Assembly (NCBI GenBank): GCA_014799485.1
Contig: JAAVHY010000036.1
Location: 21,124-85,123 of the forward strand
Direction: 5' to 3'
From: Clostridiales bacterium
GTDB lineage: Bacteria > Bacillota_A > Clostridia > Oscillospirales > Oscillospiraceae
DNA: 64,000 nt
Below, piece by piece: positions 20,015 to 29,192 of the stretch. The position numbers and the translations under genes were made by a program. The notes beneath the pieces were generated by a model. That model was not told the DNA's origin and searched no databases. It was given only the letters and a program-made list of their open reading frames with translations. How positions within the stretch are numbered: the stretch's first letter is position 1; the number at the start of each line of letters is the position of its first letter.

Positions 20015-21367
20015 CTATTTGCCCGCGATGGACAGGCCCTCCACCAGCACGCTGGGGCTGACAAAGGCGGTGGGGGAAGCGCTGGTGGGCGGCTGGGGAT
20101 CGTCGGCCACGGCGGTGATGCCTTTCAGCAGGCTGAAGAAGTTGCCGGCCACGGTGAAGGAGCGCACCGGCGCGCCCTTCTTCCCGTTTTCGATCAGGAA
20201 GCCGGCGCTTTGCAGGGAGAAGTCGCCGCTGATGGTGTTGGCCCCCGCATGGAGACCGCCCAGGAAATCGATGAGCACCCCGTTCCCGGCCTTTTCCAGC
20301 AGCTGCTCCTGGGTCAGCCCGCCGCCGGCCAGATACATGGTGAAGGGCTGGATCTCTACCTGGGCGTCATAGTTCTCCTTGGCGGCGTTGCCCGTAGTGG
20401 CCCTGCCCGCCGCCGCCGCGGTGCGCAGGTTGTACAGCAGGGTGTTCAGCACACCGTTCTCGATCACGTTCTTGCGGCAGGTGGGGCTGCCCTCGGCATC
20501 GAAGGGCATGGGCATGGCGCTCTTCTCGTAGAAGGGATCGTCCACCAGGGTGACGGCGGGGGAGGCGATGGCCGTGCCCTCCTTGTCTTTCAGCAGGGAG
20601 AGGCCCTTCTGCGCGTTCTCGGCGGAAAAGACCTTGGCGTAGGTGCCCAGCAGCTGGGACATGGCCTTGGGGGAGAACACCACCGGCATGGCCCCGGTGG
20701 GGGCCACCCCCGCGCCCAGGGTGGCGCGGGCCGCGCCGGCGGCCTCAGCGGCGGCGGCTTCCAGGTCGAGCTTGCCCAGCTCACCCAGGCAGATCTTGTA
20801 GTCGTTGGCTTTTTCGCCGTCCTCCGAGCCGTCGCTGACCACGGCGCTCAGGAACGCGCCGGCGGCGGTGTTCTCATATTGCAGGTCCAGCCCCGTGGAG
20901 TTGTGGATGGCGATGCAGGTGCGTCCGGCAAAAACCTCTGTCTCGCTGCCGTCTATCACGCCGGACTGGGCGTACAAGGCGTCCTGCCCGGCCAGGGCGG
21001 CGCGGCGCAAGGCATCGGCAGCCGGCAGGGCGGCGGCGCTGGCGGCCACGGCCTGGTAGCTCTGTCCGGCCCCCACCAGGAATTCCGGCTGGTCGTTTTC
21101 CAGCAGGCCGGCGTTATCGGCGGCGCGGCGCACCAGGGCGCGGGCGCTCTCCTCGCTCAAAAGCTGGGTGGAGGCATAGCCCATTTTGCCGTTCACCAGG
21201 CAGCGCAGGCAGACCCCGCCCTCGCTGGTGCTGGAAAACCCGTTGATCTCATGGCGGAAGGCGGACACCGAGGTGTTCTCCTCCAGCTGGTAGTACAGCT
21301 CGTACGCTTCGATCTTCAGCGCGGCGGCCTCGTCGGCCGCGAACTGACGGAATGTCTGAAAGTCCAT
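20015..21367 (-). CDS. TldE/PmbA-family metalloprotease partner
   Basis: About 450 residues from the ATG at 21367, which has GGAGGG upstream; the frame extends further 5' into tldD but without support. It belongs to the U62 family and lacks the HExxxH motif, as TldE/PmbA does. TldE pairs with TldD to form a heterodimeric protease that degrades unfolded or modified peptides in the cytoplasm and can mature ribosomal peptides such as microcin B17. The conserved C-terminal region with GGLHAGANTISGDFSLQSAG is present. It begins 17 bp after the tldD stop, so the two are an operon. Confidence 0.9.
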   Translation of the reverse strand: MDFQTFRQFAADEAAALKIEAYELYYQLEENTSVSAFRHEINGFSSTSEGGVCLRCLVNGKMGYASTQLLSEESARALVRRAADNAGLLENDQPEFLVGAGQSYQAVAASAAALPAADALRRAALAGQDALYAQSGVIDGSETEVFAGRTCIAIHNSTGLDLQYENTAAGAFLSAVVSDGSEDGEKANDYKICLGELGKLDLEAAAAEAAGAARATLGAGVAPTGAMPVVFSPKAMSQLLGTYAKVFSAENAQKGLSLLKDKEGTAIASPAVTLVDDPFYEKSAMPMPFDAEGSPTCRKNVIENGVLNTLLYNLRTAAAAGRATTGNAAKENYDAQVEIQPFTMYLAGGGLTQEQLLEKAGNGVLIDFLGGLHAGANTISGDFSLQSAGFLIENGKKGAPVRSFTVAGNFFSLLKGITAVADDPQPPTSASPTAFVSPSVLVEGLSIAGK

Positions 21368-21384
21368 AATTGTAACGCCCTCCT

Positions 21385-22764
21385 TTATCTGCCGCCCACG
21401 GTGATGGACGAAACACGGATCATCGGCTGACCCACATTGGTGGGGATGGAGCCGCTGGACGAGCCGCACATACCCTGCCCGCACAGCAGGTCACTGCCCA
21501 CCATGTCGATCTTCTGGATGACTTCGGAGCCCGTACCCACCAGGCTGGCCCCGCGCACCGGCTCGCAGACCTTGCCGTTGCGGATGAGATAGCCCTCGTT
21601 GACGGCGAAGTTGAACTGGCCGGTCACCGGGTTGACCGAGCCGCCGCCCATCTCCTTGGCGTACAGCCCGTACTCGATGGAGGAGATGATGTCCTCGTTT
21701 TTGTCGGCGCCGGGGGCGATGAAGGTGTTGGTCATGCGGGATGTGGGCACAAAGTGGAAGCTCTGCCGGCGGGCGCTGCCGGTGGGGGCCATGTCCATGC
21801 GGCGGCCGTTGAACTTGTCGACCATGTAGCTTTTCAGCACACCGTTTTCGATGAGCACGTTGCGCTGGGCGGGGGTTCCCTCGTCGTCGATGTTGATGGA
21901 GCCCCAGTCGTTGGGGATGGTGCCGTCGTCAATGGCGGTGACCTTTTCGTGGGCGATCTTCTGGCCCAGCTTGCCGCAGAACTGGCTGTTGCCGTAGGCC
22001 ACGCTGGAGGCCTCCAGGGAATGGCCGCAGGCCTCGTGGAAGATGACGCCGCCGAACCCGTTGCCGATGGCCACCGGCATCACCCCGGCGGGGCAGTAGC
22101 CGGCCCCGGCCATGGTGACGGCCTGCCGGGCGGCGTGGAGCCCGACCTCCCGGGGGTCGACCGTCTCGAACAGCTCCATGCCCCGGCGGGCGCCGGGGCG
22201 GCAGCCGCCGGTCTGGGTCTCGCCGTTCACCTCGGCCACAGCGTTGACCATCATCCGAGTGCGGATCTGCCGGTCCTGGGTCCACAGGCCCTCGCTGGTG
22301 GCCACCAGGATGCGGCGGTCCACATCCAGCAGGGTGCCCGTCACCTGGACGATGGCCTTGTCATAGCTGCTGGCGGCGAAGCAGGCGCCCTTCAGCAGGG
22401 CCACCTTTTCAGCATTGGGCACGCTGGCGGGGGCGATGAGGATGGGGTGGATGTCCCCGGACAGGCGCTCCCGCAGGACGACGGACACCTCCGCCTTACC
22501 TTCAGCCAGGGCCTCGGCGGCCCGCTGGGCGCAGCGCAGCAGACCGGCCTCGGTGGTGTCCACCGTGGTGGCCATCACGCTGCGCAGGCCCAGGAACACC
22601 CGCACGGCGGCGCCGGCGATCTGGGTGTCATGCACCGAGTCCACCCTGCCGCCCACCAGGTTGACGGAGTGGTCCAGTGTGTTTTCCGCGAAGAGTTCGG
22701 CGTAATCCGCGCCGGTGGAGGCGGCCTTTTGCAGCACGCGCTCACAAATTTCTTTTGATATCAT
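21385..22764 (-). CDS. tldD: TldD-family metalloprotease subunit
   Basis: A 459-residue U62 peptidase carrying the zinc motif HEACGH (HExxxH, about residues 227-232) followed by a conserved Glu, in the block GFGGVIFHEACGHSLEA. Together with the downstream TldE-like protein it should form the active protease. C-terminal conserved motifs include GGGSVNPVTGQFNF and a glycine/cysteine-rich GQGMCGSSSGSIP. The start has GGGAGA upstream. No ribosomal-peptide precursor gene is visible beside it, so general proteolysis is the default role. Confidence 0.9.
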   Translation of the reverse strand: MISKEICERVLQKAASTGADYAELFAENTLDHSVNLVGGRVDSVHDTQIAGAAVRVFLGLRSVMATTVDTTEAGLLRCAQRAAEALAEGKAEVSVVLRERLSGDIHPILIAPASVPNAEKVALLKGACFAASSYDKAIVQVTGTLLDVDRRILVATSEGLWTQDRQIRTRMMVNAVAEVNGETQTGGCRPGARRGMELFETVDPREVGLHAARQAVTMAGAGYCPAGVMPVAIGNGFGGVIFHEACGHSLEASSVAYGNSQFCGKLGQKIAHEKVTAIDDGTIPNDWGSINIDDEGTPAQRNVLIENGVLKSYMVDKFNGRRMDMAPTGSARRQSFHFVPTSRMTNTFIAPGADKNEDIISSIEYGLYAKEMGGGSVNPVTGQFNFAVNEGYLIRNGKVCEPVRGASLVGTGSEVIQKIDMVGSDLLCGQGMCGSSSGSIPTNVGQPMIRVSSITVGGR

Positions 22765-22917
22765 GGTCTGATTCTCCCGCTATTTTTTAAATGTACCCCA
22801 TCCCCGCCCGGGGAAATCGGGGGCCAGACAGCCTGAAACGATTTGTTCCGTTTTTTAGTATAAACGCGCCGGAAAACAAAGTCAAGGCTGGCTCCCATGG
22901 GAAGCCAGCCTCTTTTC

Positions 22918-24282
22918 TTATTTCAGCAGCCCTTGGATCAGGATCACTAGGATCAGCGCCGGGAGCACAAACTGGAAATAGGGCTTCAGCGCCCGGGGCA
23001 TCTTCATGCCCTTTCCGGCGTTGGCCTCCTCCAGATACTTGTCGAAGCCCCAGCCCCACTTGGTGACGCAGAACAGCAGATAGGCCAGCGACCCCAGGGG
23101 CAGCAGCAGGTTGCTCACCAGAAAGTCCTCGATGTCCAGCACCTGGCCCACCGAGCCGTTGGGCAGCACCGCCTCAAAGTACCACAGGTTATACCCCAGC
23201 ACGCAGGGCAGACTGGCGATGAGGACAAACACCCCGTTGGCCACCGCCGCCTTTTTCCGGCTCCAGCCGAAGTTGTCGATGCACCCGGCCAGCAGATTTT
23301 CGAACACGGCGATCACCGTGGAAAAGCTGGCGAAGGACATGAACAGGAAGAACAGCGACCCCCATAAGCGCCCGCCCGCCATGTTGGCAAACACTTTGGG
23401 CAGGGTCATGAAAATGAGGGCCGGCCCACTGTTGGGCTGCACCCCGAAGGCAAAGCAGGCGGGGAAAATGATGAGGCCGCTCATCAGGGCCACGAAGGTG
23501 TCCAGGCCGCAGATGCGCACCGACTCGCTGGCCAGGGTGTTGTCCCGGCTCATGTAGCTGCCGAAGATCTCCATGGCGGCGATGCCCAGGCTCAGGGTGA
23601 AGAACGCCTGGTTCATGGCGGCGGTGACCACTTTTCCAAGGCCCTGCTCCACCGCCCGGCCGAAATCGGGCAGCAGGTAGAACCGCACCCCTTCCCCGGC
23701 CCCGGGGAGGGTCAGGCTGTGGACGGCCAGCACCACGATCAGGCCCAGCAGCCCCAGCATCATGAACTTGGTCACCCGCTCCAGACCCCCCTGGAGGCCC
23801 AGGGAACACACCAGGAAGCCCGCCAGCACCGTGATCACCATCCATACGGTCATCTCGGCGGGGTTTGCCAGCATGGCGGGGAACACCGCGTCCACCGCGT
23901 CGCGGGTCAACCCAGAGAAGGTCCCCCCGGCAAACTTGAAAAAGTAACCCAGCATCCAGCCGGACACGGTGGTATAGTACATCATCAGCAGATAGCACCC
24001 GGCCATGCAGAACCAGCCGTGGATGTGCCACTTGGAGCCCACGGACTCCAGGGTCTTGTACCCCAGCACGGCGCTGCGGCGGCTGGCCCGACCCACCGCC
24101 AGCTCCATGGTGAGTACCGGCACCCCCATGAGCAACAGAAACACCAGGTAGAACAGCACGAACACCCCGCCGCCGTTCTCCCCGGCGACATAGGGGAATT
24201 TCCACACGTTACCGATGCCGATGGCGCACCCGGCGCTCACCAGCAGGAAGCCCAGCCGGGATCGGAAGCTCTCTCGTTTCAT
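22918..24282 (-). CDS. Sodium-dependent transporter of the NSS/SNF family
   Basis: A 454-residue polytopic protein with about 11 membrane segments. TM1 carries the family's unwound sodium-binding motif AGCAIGIGNVWKFPYV (about 17-32) followed by ENGGG. TM6 carries the matching break (about 237-262). Bacterial NSS proteins (LeuT, MhsT, TnaT) import amino acids with sodium. The 11-TM length suits the prokaryotic branch. The promoter TTGACA-17-TATAAT lies at 24312-24340 and AGAGGAGAGGGCAG precedes the ATG. The substrate cannot be read from the sequence. Confidence 0.92.
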   Translation of the reverse strand: MKRESFRSRLGFLLVSAGCAIGIGNVWKFPYVAGENGGGVFVLFYLVFLLLMGVPVLTMELAVGRASRRSAVLGYKTLESVGSKWHIHGWFCMAGCYLLMMYYTTVSGWMLGYFFKFAGGTFSGLTRDAVDAVFPAMLANPAEMTVWMVITVLAGFLVCSLGLQGGLERVTKFMMLGLLGLIVVLAVHSLTLPGAGEGVRFYLLPDFGRAVEQGLGKVVTAAMNQAFFTLSLGIAAMEIFGSYMSRDNTLASESVRICGLDTFVALMSGLIIFPACFAFGVQPNSGPALIFMTLPKVFANMAGGRLWGSLFFLFMSFASFSTVIAVFENLLAGCIDNFGWSRKKAAVANGVFVLIASLPCVLGYNLWYFEAVLPNGSVGQVLDIEDFLVSNLLLPLGSLAYLLFCVTKWGWGFDKYLEEANAGKGMKMPRALKPYFQFVLPALILVILIQGLLK

Positions 24283-24311
24283 CTGCCCTCTCCTCTCCGC
24301 GAATCCGCACT

Positions 24312-24340
24312 ATTATATTGGAGAACGGCTCAAATGTCAA
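24312..24340 (-). promoter_or_regulatory. Predicted sigma-A promoter of the NSS transporter
   Basis: On the minus strand a perfect TTGACA (24335-24340) and a perfect TATAAT (24312-24317) are 17 bp apart. This promoter drives the transporter gene only. Confidence 0.8.
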
Positions 24341-24598
24341 TCGCCCGCTGGAAGCGACGGAGGAATTCCCGTTTCCCCGCGTTGGCCGCCGCGGCTGCGT
24401 CTCTCAAAGAAACCGGGGGCTCCGCAAAGCCGCTCCTCAGGCGTTGCGGGCAAGGGGGTCCTACGGGGTCAGCCCGCTCGAGCGTCTGAAACATGTCGGG
24501 GCAAGCGATACATCGCTTGCCCCGACATTATTTTGCGCTGATAAAAAAGATATATCTTTCGGGTACTGCATCGTTTCACGCTCCGAGCAAAGGCCGCT
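24341..24598. other. Non-coding GC-rich stretch between transporter promoter and kinase gene
   Basis: No convincing gene is seen. The part at 24410-24450 (around CTCCGCAAAGCCGC) looks similar to part of the 43.6-kb non-coding region (around CCTCGCAAAGCCGG). It ends with the hairpin at 24494-24527 and a small AT hairpin (AAAGATATATCTTT, about 24547). Confidence 0.4.
24494..24527 (-). terminator. Hairpin downstream of the hybrid kinase gene
   Basis: A 16-bp perfect stem (TGTCGGGGCAAGCGAT) with a two-base loop lies about 70 bp after the kinase stop. T-runs are short on both strands (TGTTTC on minus, TTATTTTG on plus), so direction and strength are uncertain. Confidence 0.45.
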
Positions 24599-27500
24599 TT
24601 ACCCTTCGCCCAATAGGATTATCTCCAAGGTTTCCATCAGCGTCGGGATGTCGACCGGCTTCGGCACGTGGCCGTTCATGCCCGCGTCAAAGGCCTTCTG
24701 CCGGTCCTCCTCAAAGGCGTTGGCCGTCATCGCCACAATGGGGATATTGGCTTTGGCGGGGTCGTCCATGGCGCGGATGGTCCGAGCGGCCGTATAGCCG
24801 TCCATCACCGGCATCTGAATATCCATCAGGATCACGTCATAGGCGCCGGCCTGTGCCGTTTTTATGGTCTCGACGGCTTCCGTCCCGTCATCCGCCGTAT
24901 CAACGATCAGCCCCGCTTCCTCCAGCACCGTCAAGGCGATTTCCTGGTTCAGTTCGTTGTCCTCCACCAGAAGCACCTTTTTGCCGCGCAGAAGCCGCGC
25001 GGCCTCGTCCTGCTCCTCTGTTTCCGTCGTTTCCCTGTAGGGCGCCGTCAGGATGTCCCGGAGCTCTGACAAAAACAGCGGCTTGGAACAAAACGCGGTG
25101 ACCCCCGCCTCCTTGGCCTCCGCCTCGATGTCGGCCCAGTCATACGCGGTGAGGATGATAATGGCGGCGTCCTCCCCAACGATCCTGCGCAGCCGCCGAA
25201 CCGTCTCGACCCCGTTGAGATCCGGAAGCATCCAGTCGACCACGAACACGCGGAAGGGATCGTCCTGCTCCAAGGCAAACTCCGTCCGAATGACAGCCTC
25301 CTCGCCCCGCGTCGTCCAGTCGGGGCGCAGCCCCATGGAGGAGAGCATCTTGCTCACACTGGTGCAGGTATTGGTGTCGTCGTCCACCACCAGCGCCCGC
25401 AGATCCGCCAGCTTCTCCACATACAAAATATCGTCCGTGTCATCCTTGACCCGGAATTGGAAGGAGACCACAAATTCCGACCCCTTCCCCTCTTCGCTGG
25501 TCACGGTGATGGTGCCGTGCATCATATCGACGATATTCTTGGTGATGGCAAGGCCCAAGCCTGTCCCCTGGATCCCGCTGACGGTAGCGGTCCGCTCCCG
25601 CTCGAAGGGCTCGAAGAGGTGCTTTAGGAATTCCTTGCTCATGCCGATGCCTGTATCCTTGATCCGGAACTGGTAGGAGGCGTACCCCTCCGGCGCCTCA
25701 TCCGTCTGGATGATGCGCACGCTGACCGTCCCGCCGGGGCCGGTGTATTTCATGGCGTTGCTCAGGATGTTCAGCAGCACTTGGTTCAGGCGGAGCTTAT
25801 CGCAGATAATGGTCTCATTCTTGACGTCCAGCGTATCCACATGGAAGGAGAGCTGCTTTGCCTTCACGTCGGCCTGCACGATGGTCTTGAGATCGTGCAG
25901 GATCTCCGGCAGGCTGGCCTCGTCCTCCTCAATCTTGACCTTGCCGCTCTCGATGCGGCTCATGTCCAATATGTCGTTGATGAGGCTGAGCAGATGTTTG
26001 CCGGAGGTGAGGATCTTCCCAAGATAGCCCTCCACCTGCTCCTGATTGCCGATGTGGGACTCCGCCAGGGAGGTGAAGCCGATGATCGCGTTCATGGGCG
26101 TGCGGATATCGTGGGACATATTGTTCAGGAAGGTGGTCTTGGCGATATTGGCGCGCTGCGCCTCCGCCAGAGCGGTCTCCAAAACCGCTTTCTGCTCCTG
26201 ATCTCTGCGGACGATCTCGTCGATATTCCGGAATCCCAGCAGGAAAAAGTTGCCCGGGTCCCGGAAGCTCCCGTCCGCTTCCAGGTGCGTTGCGCAGATG
26301 AACTGATAAGTATGTATCTCATCACCGATCAGCACCCGGTAGCTTCCGGAGTATTCCGTACTGGTGCCCAGCTTTTCTACGATCGTATCAAGCGCGAGGG
26401 CCTCCGTCACATACTGCCGGTCTTCAGAGAAAACGCGGTTATTGATATAATCCAGCATGAACCCGCTGTAGGGGACCTCTTTCTTGGAATTGGGGTCCAA
26501 TCCGGGGGCCACGTAGCCCGTCAGCTTTACCACCCTGGCGGAGTCGGCCCTGGCGTTGACCGCGTAGACATTGAGGTAATCCCGGCTCAGGGTATTGACG
26601 ACAGCCAGCTGCTGCTCAAGGGTCTGGTTGGTGAGCTCGGTGGAGCGGAGGAGCTTTTTGCTCCACCGCGACCGCAGGTAGAGGACGATGATCACGCCAA
26701 TGGCGGCGGCGGCCAGCAGCGCCGATACGATGATGATCCCCGGATGGGCCAGCAGATACTGGCTGAAGGACATATTTTCGGGCGTGTTGACCGTATATGC
26801 TGTGATGAGCTGGGTCATGGCGTCATCCGGCATCTGCCCGATGCACTTGTTCAGGATGGTAATGAGCTCGTGGTCGCAGCTGCTCCTGACGTACATCTTG
26901 AAGTCGAAGCGCACGGAATCGACCATGCTGTACTGCAGCGACGCGGTGGGGTTGTTGTTCACAAAGGACTGGGCAGTATAGGTATACACATAGGTGGCGT
27001 CCGCCCTTCCGTCCAAAACGGCCTGCAGGGCGCTCTCCCGGGTCTGGCAGTTCAGCACCTCGGCATCCCCGATCATGTTCTCCTCGAAGGCGACGTCCCC
27101 CAGAAGGTCCGCCACCGCCAAGGTGGCTATCTTACCGCTGAAATCCTTGCGGGTCACCAGCGCGACCCCGGTGTTCAGATAGGCGTCCGTATAGAATCCG
27201 GTCCGCCCGAGCTCGTCAGCCCTCAGCTGGTCCTGCCGCCAGTCAACGACGACGTCCACGCCGTCGTGATCCGCAAGGTCGTAATACTCCGCCCGGTCGC
27301 TTGGCACGACAGTCTCATACGGGAGCCCGGCCAGCTCCATCAGCTGGGCAAAATAGTCCGGCAGGATCCCCTTCAGCTCGCCGTTCTCCACATAGGAATA
27401 GGGCTTGCGGTCCCCCATCGAGGTGACAGTGATCTGTTTGCGGCCCGCGGCCACATCCTGGATGTAGGCCTGCTCCCGCGGCGTAAAGGAGAGCGTCGTG

Positions 27501-28300
27501 GGGGTACTGTTCCCGTAATATTTGTAATACAGGACGTTGGACCAGTCCCCCTCGTTGATGTTCATCTGGTCAATGGCATAATTGATCTCAGACAGCAGCG
27601 ACGTGTCATCTTTTCGGACAATGGCGTAAAAATAGTCCGTCTCGATGACGTCCAGCGTCTTTTCGTTTTCCGTCCTCCGCAGATTGCTGGAAAGGATGGC
27701 GTCGATGGTCCCGTTTTGCAGGTCCTCCGCCATCTGGCCAGCGTCGGCATACTCCCGGGTCCGGTAGGAGAAACCCTTTTCCCGGGCGAACTCAGTCAGG
27801 CTCTGATTTTGGCTGCTTCCGGGCACGATGCCCACCGTCATGCCATCGTAGGTGGCAAAGTTGCCGGAGAGCTGGCTGGTGTTGCCCGCCTGGATGGACA
27901 GGACCGTGCTGTTCCTCCCGATGGGGAGGGAGAAGGCGTATTTTTCCTCCCGGTCGGGCGTTTTCCGGGCGGACGTCACCACGTCGATCTCGCCGCGGTC
28001 CAGCATGGCCTGCATATCCTCCCAGGACTGGTCGTACCCGACGAACGAGAAGTTCAGGTGGGAGTATTGGGAGACAAGGTTCAGGAATTCCACGCCGTAC
28101 CCGGTAAGGCCGCCGTTCTCGTTTTCCATGTGGTAGCCGTCAAAGTAGAAAACGCCCGCCTTCACCGTCCTGTTATTGGCTGGCTGCGCCGCGTTTGCCG
28201 TTGTAAGGCCCGATAGAAAAATCAAAAGGCACAGCAATAGACACAGCGTCCGCTTCCTTCTGCGCGCGCGTGCTATCCGCATGTTCCGTCTTTCTTCCAT
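24599..28300 (-). CDS. Hybrid sensor histidine kinase with two solute-binding sensor domains and two receiver domains
   Basis: About 1,233 residues. In order: a signal peptide (about 1-38), two periplasmic SBP_bac_3-type domains (about 45-265 and 285-505), a transmembrane helix (about 521-543), a PAS-like region (about 560-700) and HisKA with the phospho-His near 730 in MSHDIRTPMN. HATPase motifs follow (N box NAMKYTG, G boxes DTGIGM and GTGLGL), then two receiver domains with Asp in VVDWMLPD (about 1022) and LMDIQMPVMDG (about 1160). No HPt domain is present. The sensors resemble amino-acid-binding proteins, as in BvgS/EvgS. I start it at the second of two close ATGs because AAAGGA then has normal spacing. 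Promoter TTGTGT-17-TATAAT. No response-regulator gene is adjacent. Confidence 0.92.
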   Translation of the reverse strand: MEERRNMRIARARRRKRTLCLLLCLLIFLSGLTTANAAQPANNRTVKAGVFYFDGYHMENENGGLTGYGVEFLNLVSQYSHLNFSFVGYDQSWEDMQAMLDRGEIDVVTSARKTPDREEKYAFSLPIGRNSTVLSIQAGNTSQLSGNFATYDGMTVGIVPGSSQNQSLTEFAREKGFSYRTREYADAGQMAEDLQNGTIDAILSSNLRRTENEKTLDVIETDYFYAIVRKDDTSLLSEINYAIDQMNINEGDWSNVLYYKYYGNSTPTTLSFTPREQAYIQDVAAGRKQITVTSMGDRKPYSYVENGELKGILPDYFAQLMELAGLPYETVVPSDRAEYYDLADHDGVDVVVDWRQDQLRADELGRTGFYTDAYLNTGVALVTRKDFSGKIATLAVADLLGDVAFEENMIGDAEVLNCQTRESALQAVLDGRADATYVYTYTAQSFVNNNPTASLQYSMVDSVRFDFKMYVRSSCDHELITILNKCIGQMPDDAMTQLITAYTVNTPENMSFSQYLLAHPGIIIVSALLAAAAIGVIIVLYLRSRWSKKLLRSTELTNQTLEQQLAVVNTLSRDYLNVYAVNARADSARVVKLTGYVAPGLDPNSKKEVPYSGFMLDYINNRVFSEDRQYVTEALALDTIVEKLGTSTEYSGSYRVLIGDEIHTYQFICATHLEADGSFRDPGNFFLLGFRNIDEIVRRDQEQKAVLETALAEAQRANIAKTTFLNNMSHDIRTPMNAIIGFTSLAESHIGNQEQVEGYLGKILTSGKHLLSLINDILDMSRIESGKVKIEEDEASLPEILHDLKTIVQADVKAKQLSFHVDTLDVKNETIICDKLRLNQVLLNILSNAMKYTGPGGTVSVRIIQTDEAPEGYASYQFRIKDTGIGMSKEFLKHLFEPFERERTATVSGIQGTGLGLAITKNIVDMMHGTITVTSEEGKGSEFVVSFQFRVKDDTDDILYVEKLADLRALVVDDDTNTCTSVSKMLSSMGLRPDWTTRGEEAVIRTEFALEQDDPFRVFVVDWMLPDLNGVETVRRLRRIVGEDAAIIILTAYDWADIEAEAKEAGVTAFCSKPLFLSELRDILTAPYRETTETEEQDEAARLLRGKKVLLVEDNELNQEIALTVLEEAGLIVDTADDGTEAVETIKTAQAGAYDVILMDIQMPVMDGYTAARTIRAMDDPAKANIPIVAMTANAFEEDRQKAFDAGMNGHVPKPVDIPTLMETLEIILLGEG

Positions 28301-28348
28301 ACTGCTCATATCCTTTTGATCTGGCGATCATTTATTTTAGACAGCTTC

Positions 28349-28377
28349 ATTATACCGCATTTCTCCGCAATACACAA
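28349..28377 (-). promoter_or_regulatory. Predicted promoter of the hybrid kinase
   Basis: On the minus strand TTGTGT (28372-28377) and TATAAT (28349-28354) are 17 bp apart, about 50 bp before the start codon. Confidence 0.6.
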
Positions 28378-28505
28378 CTATAGTCTTTCATAAAATCGCG
28401 TTTCATGACCGGCCGTGGCGCTGACTATAAAACCAGTTTTTTAACCCGCGGGAGTTTCCGCGCGACTTTTCCCGGTGCCGGAAAACAAAATCAAAGTATA
28501 AAAAA

Positions 28506-28551
28506 AGCACCCGATATTTGCTTTGCTGAATTTCAAGCAATACCGGGTGCT
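28506..28551 (-). terminator. Terminator downstream of tRNA-Ser (GCU)
   Basis: The stem AGCACCCG pairs with CGGGTGCT around a long internal loop and is followed on the minus strand by an uninterrupted run of T. It starts three bases after the tRNA CCA. Confidence 0.8.
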
Positions 28552-28553
28552 TT

Positions 28554-28644
28554 TGGCGCGGAAGGAGGGATTTGAACCCTCGCACGGTTTTACCCGCCTA
28601 CTCCCTTAGCAGGGGAGCCCCTTCGGCCACTTGGGTACTTCCGC
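28554..28644 (-). tRNA. tRNA-Ser (GCU)
   Basis: A 91-nt class II tRNA with the acceptor GCGGAAG/CTTCCGC, discriminator G and encoded CCA. The anticodon loop CTGCTAA is closed by CTCCC/GGGAG, giving GCU (reads AGC/AGU). The long variable arm fits Ser. It is probably co-transcribed with the Ser-UGA gene 34 bp upstream. Confidence 0.95.
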
Positions 28645-28678
28645 GTGTCGAAAACATCAAATCGATGAAATTGTAATC

Positions 28679-28765
28679 TGGCGGAGAGAGTGGGATTCGA
28701 ACCCACGGCCCTTTCGGGTCACCGGTTTTCAAGACCGGCTCCTTAAACCACTCGGACATCTCTCC
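28679..28765 (-). tRNA. tRNA-Ser (UGA)
   Basis: An 87-nt class II tRNA with the acceptor GGAGAGA/TCTCTCC, discriminator G and encoded CCA. The loop CTTGAAA is closed by CCGGT/ACCGG, giving the anticodon UGA. The variable arm is long. It is the first of two tandem serine tRNAs. Confidence 0.95.
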
Positions 28766-28921
28766 CAATCGGCGACCGTCCAGGGGCATTCGCTATGATA
28801 CCATACCCGCTCGAATTTGTCAATGGGGAAGTTTGTCCGTCCCCCGCCTTTCATGCACGCAAAGGGGCAACTCCCCTGGGACACGCCCCGCAGGGTCGGT
28901 ACGGTTTTGGGGGGTGACAGA

Positions 28922-29158
28922 ATGGAAGACATCATCGTGGCTCTGCTGGCGCTGGCGGGGACGCTGGCGGGAAGCTACTTTGCCAACCGCAAGTCCACCG
29001 CCCTCATCGCCTACCGTTTGGAGGCGCTGGAGAAACGGGTGCAGTCCCACAACAACCTGGTGGAACGCACCTACAAGCTGGAGGAGCGCACGGAGCTCCA
29101 GGAGGAGAAGCTGAAGGTGGTCAACCACCGCCTCCAGGATCTGGAGCGCAGCGCCTGA
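28922..29158 (+). CDS. Small membrane-anchored coiled-coil protein
   Basis: A 78-residue protein starting at the ATG preceded by GGGGGGTGACAG; the frame is open further upstream but overlaps tRNA promoter sequence and lacks a ribosome binding site. One hydrophobic segment (about 4-20) is followed by a charged heptad-like region (about 25-75) expected to form a coiled coil. The shape resembles small phage holin- or XhlA-like proteins, but nothing phage-like surrounds it. I do not recognise a family. A hairpin terminator begins six bases after the stop. Confidence 0.65.
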   Translation: MEDIIVALLALAGTLAGSYFANRKSTALIAYRLEALEKRVQSHNNLVERTYKLEERTELQEEKLKVVNHRLQDLERSA

Positions 29159-29164
29159 GCAAAG

Positions 29165-29188
29165 AGCGCCCGGCCATGGCCGGGCGCT
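29165..29188. terminator. Hairpin terminator between converging genes
   Basis: A perfect 24-base palindrome (AGCGCCCGGCCATGGCCGGGCGCT) analysed as a 12-bp stem. TCTTTTA follows on plus and CTCTTTG on minus. The same hairpin, with one extra base, recurs at 31075-31099. Confidence 0.75.
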
Positions 29189-29192
29189 TCTT

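Noticed and set aside
25781..28216. 811-codon plus-strand ORF over the hybrid kinase
   Set aside because: Antisense shadow; every kinase and receiver motif lies in the minus frame.
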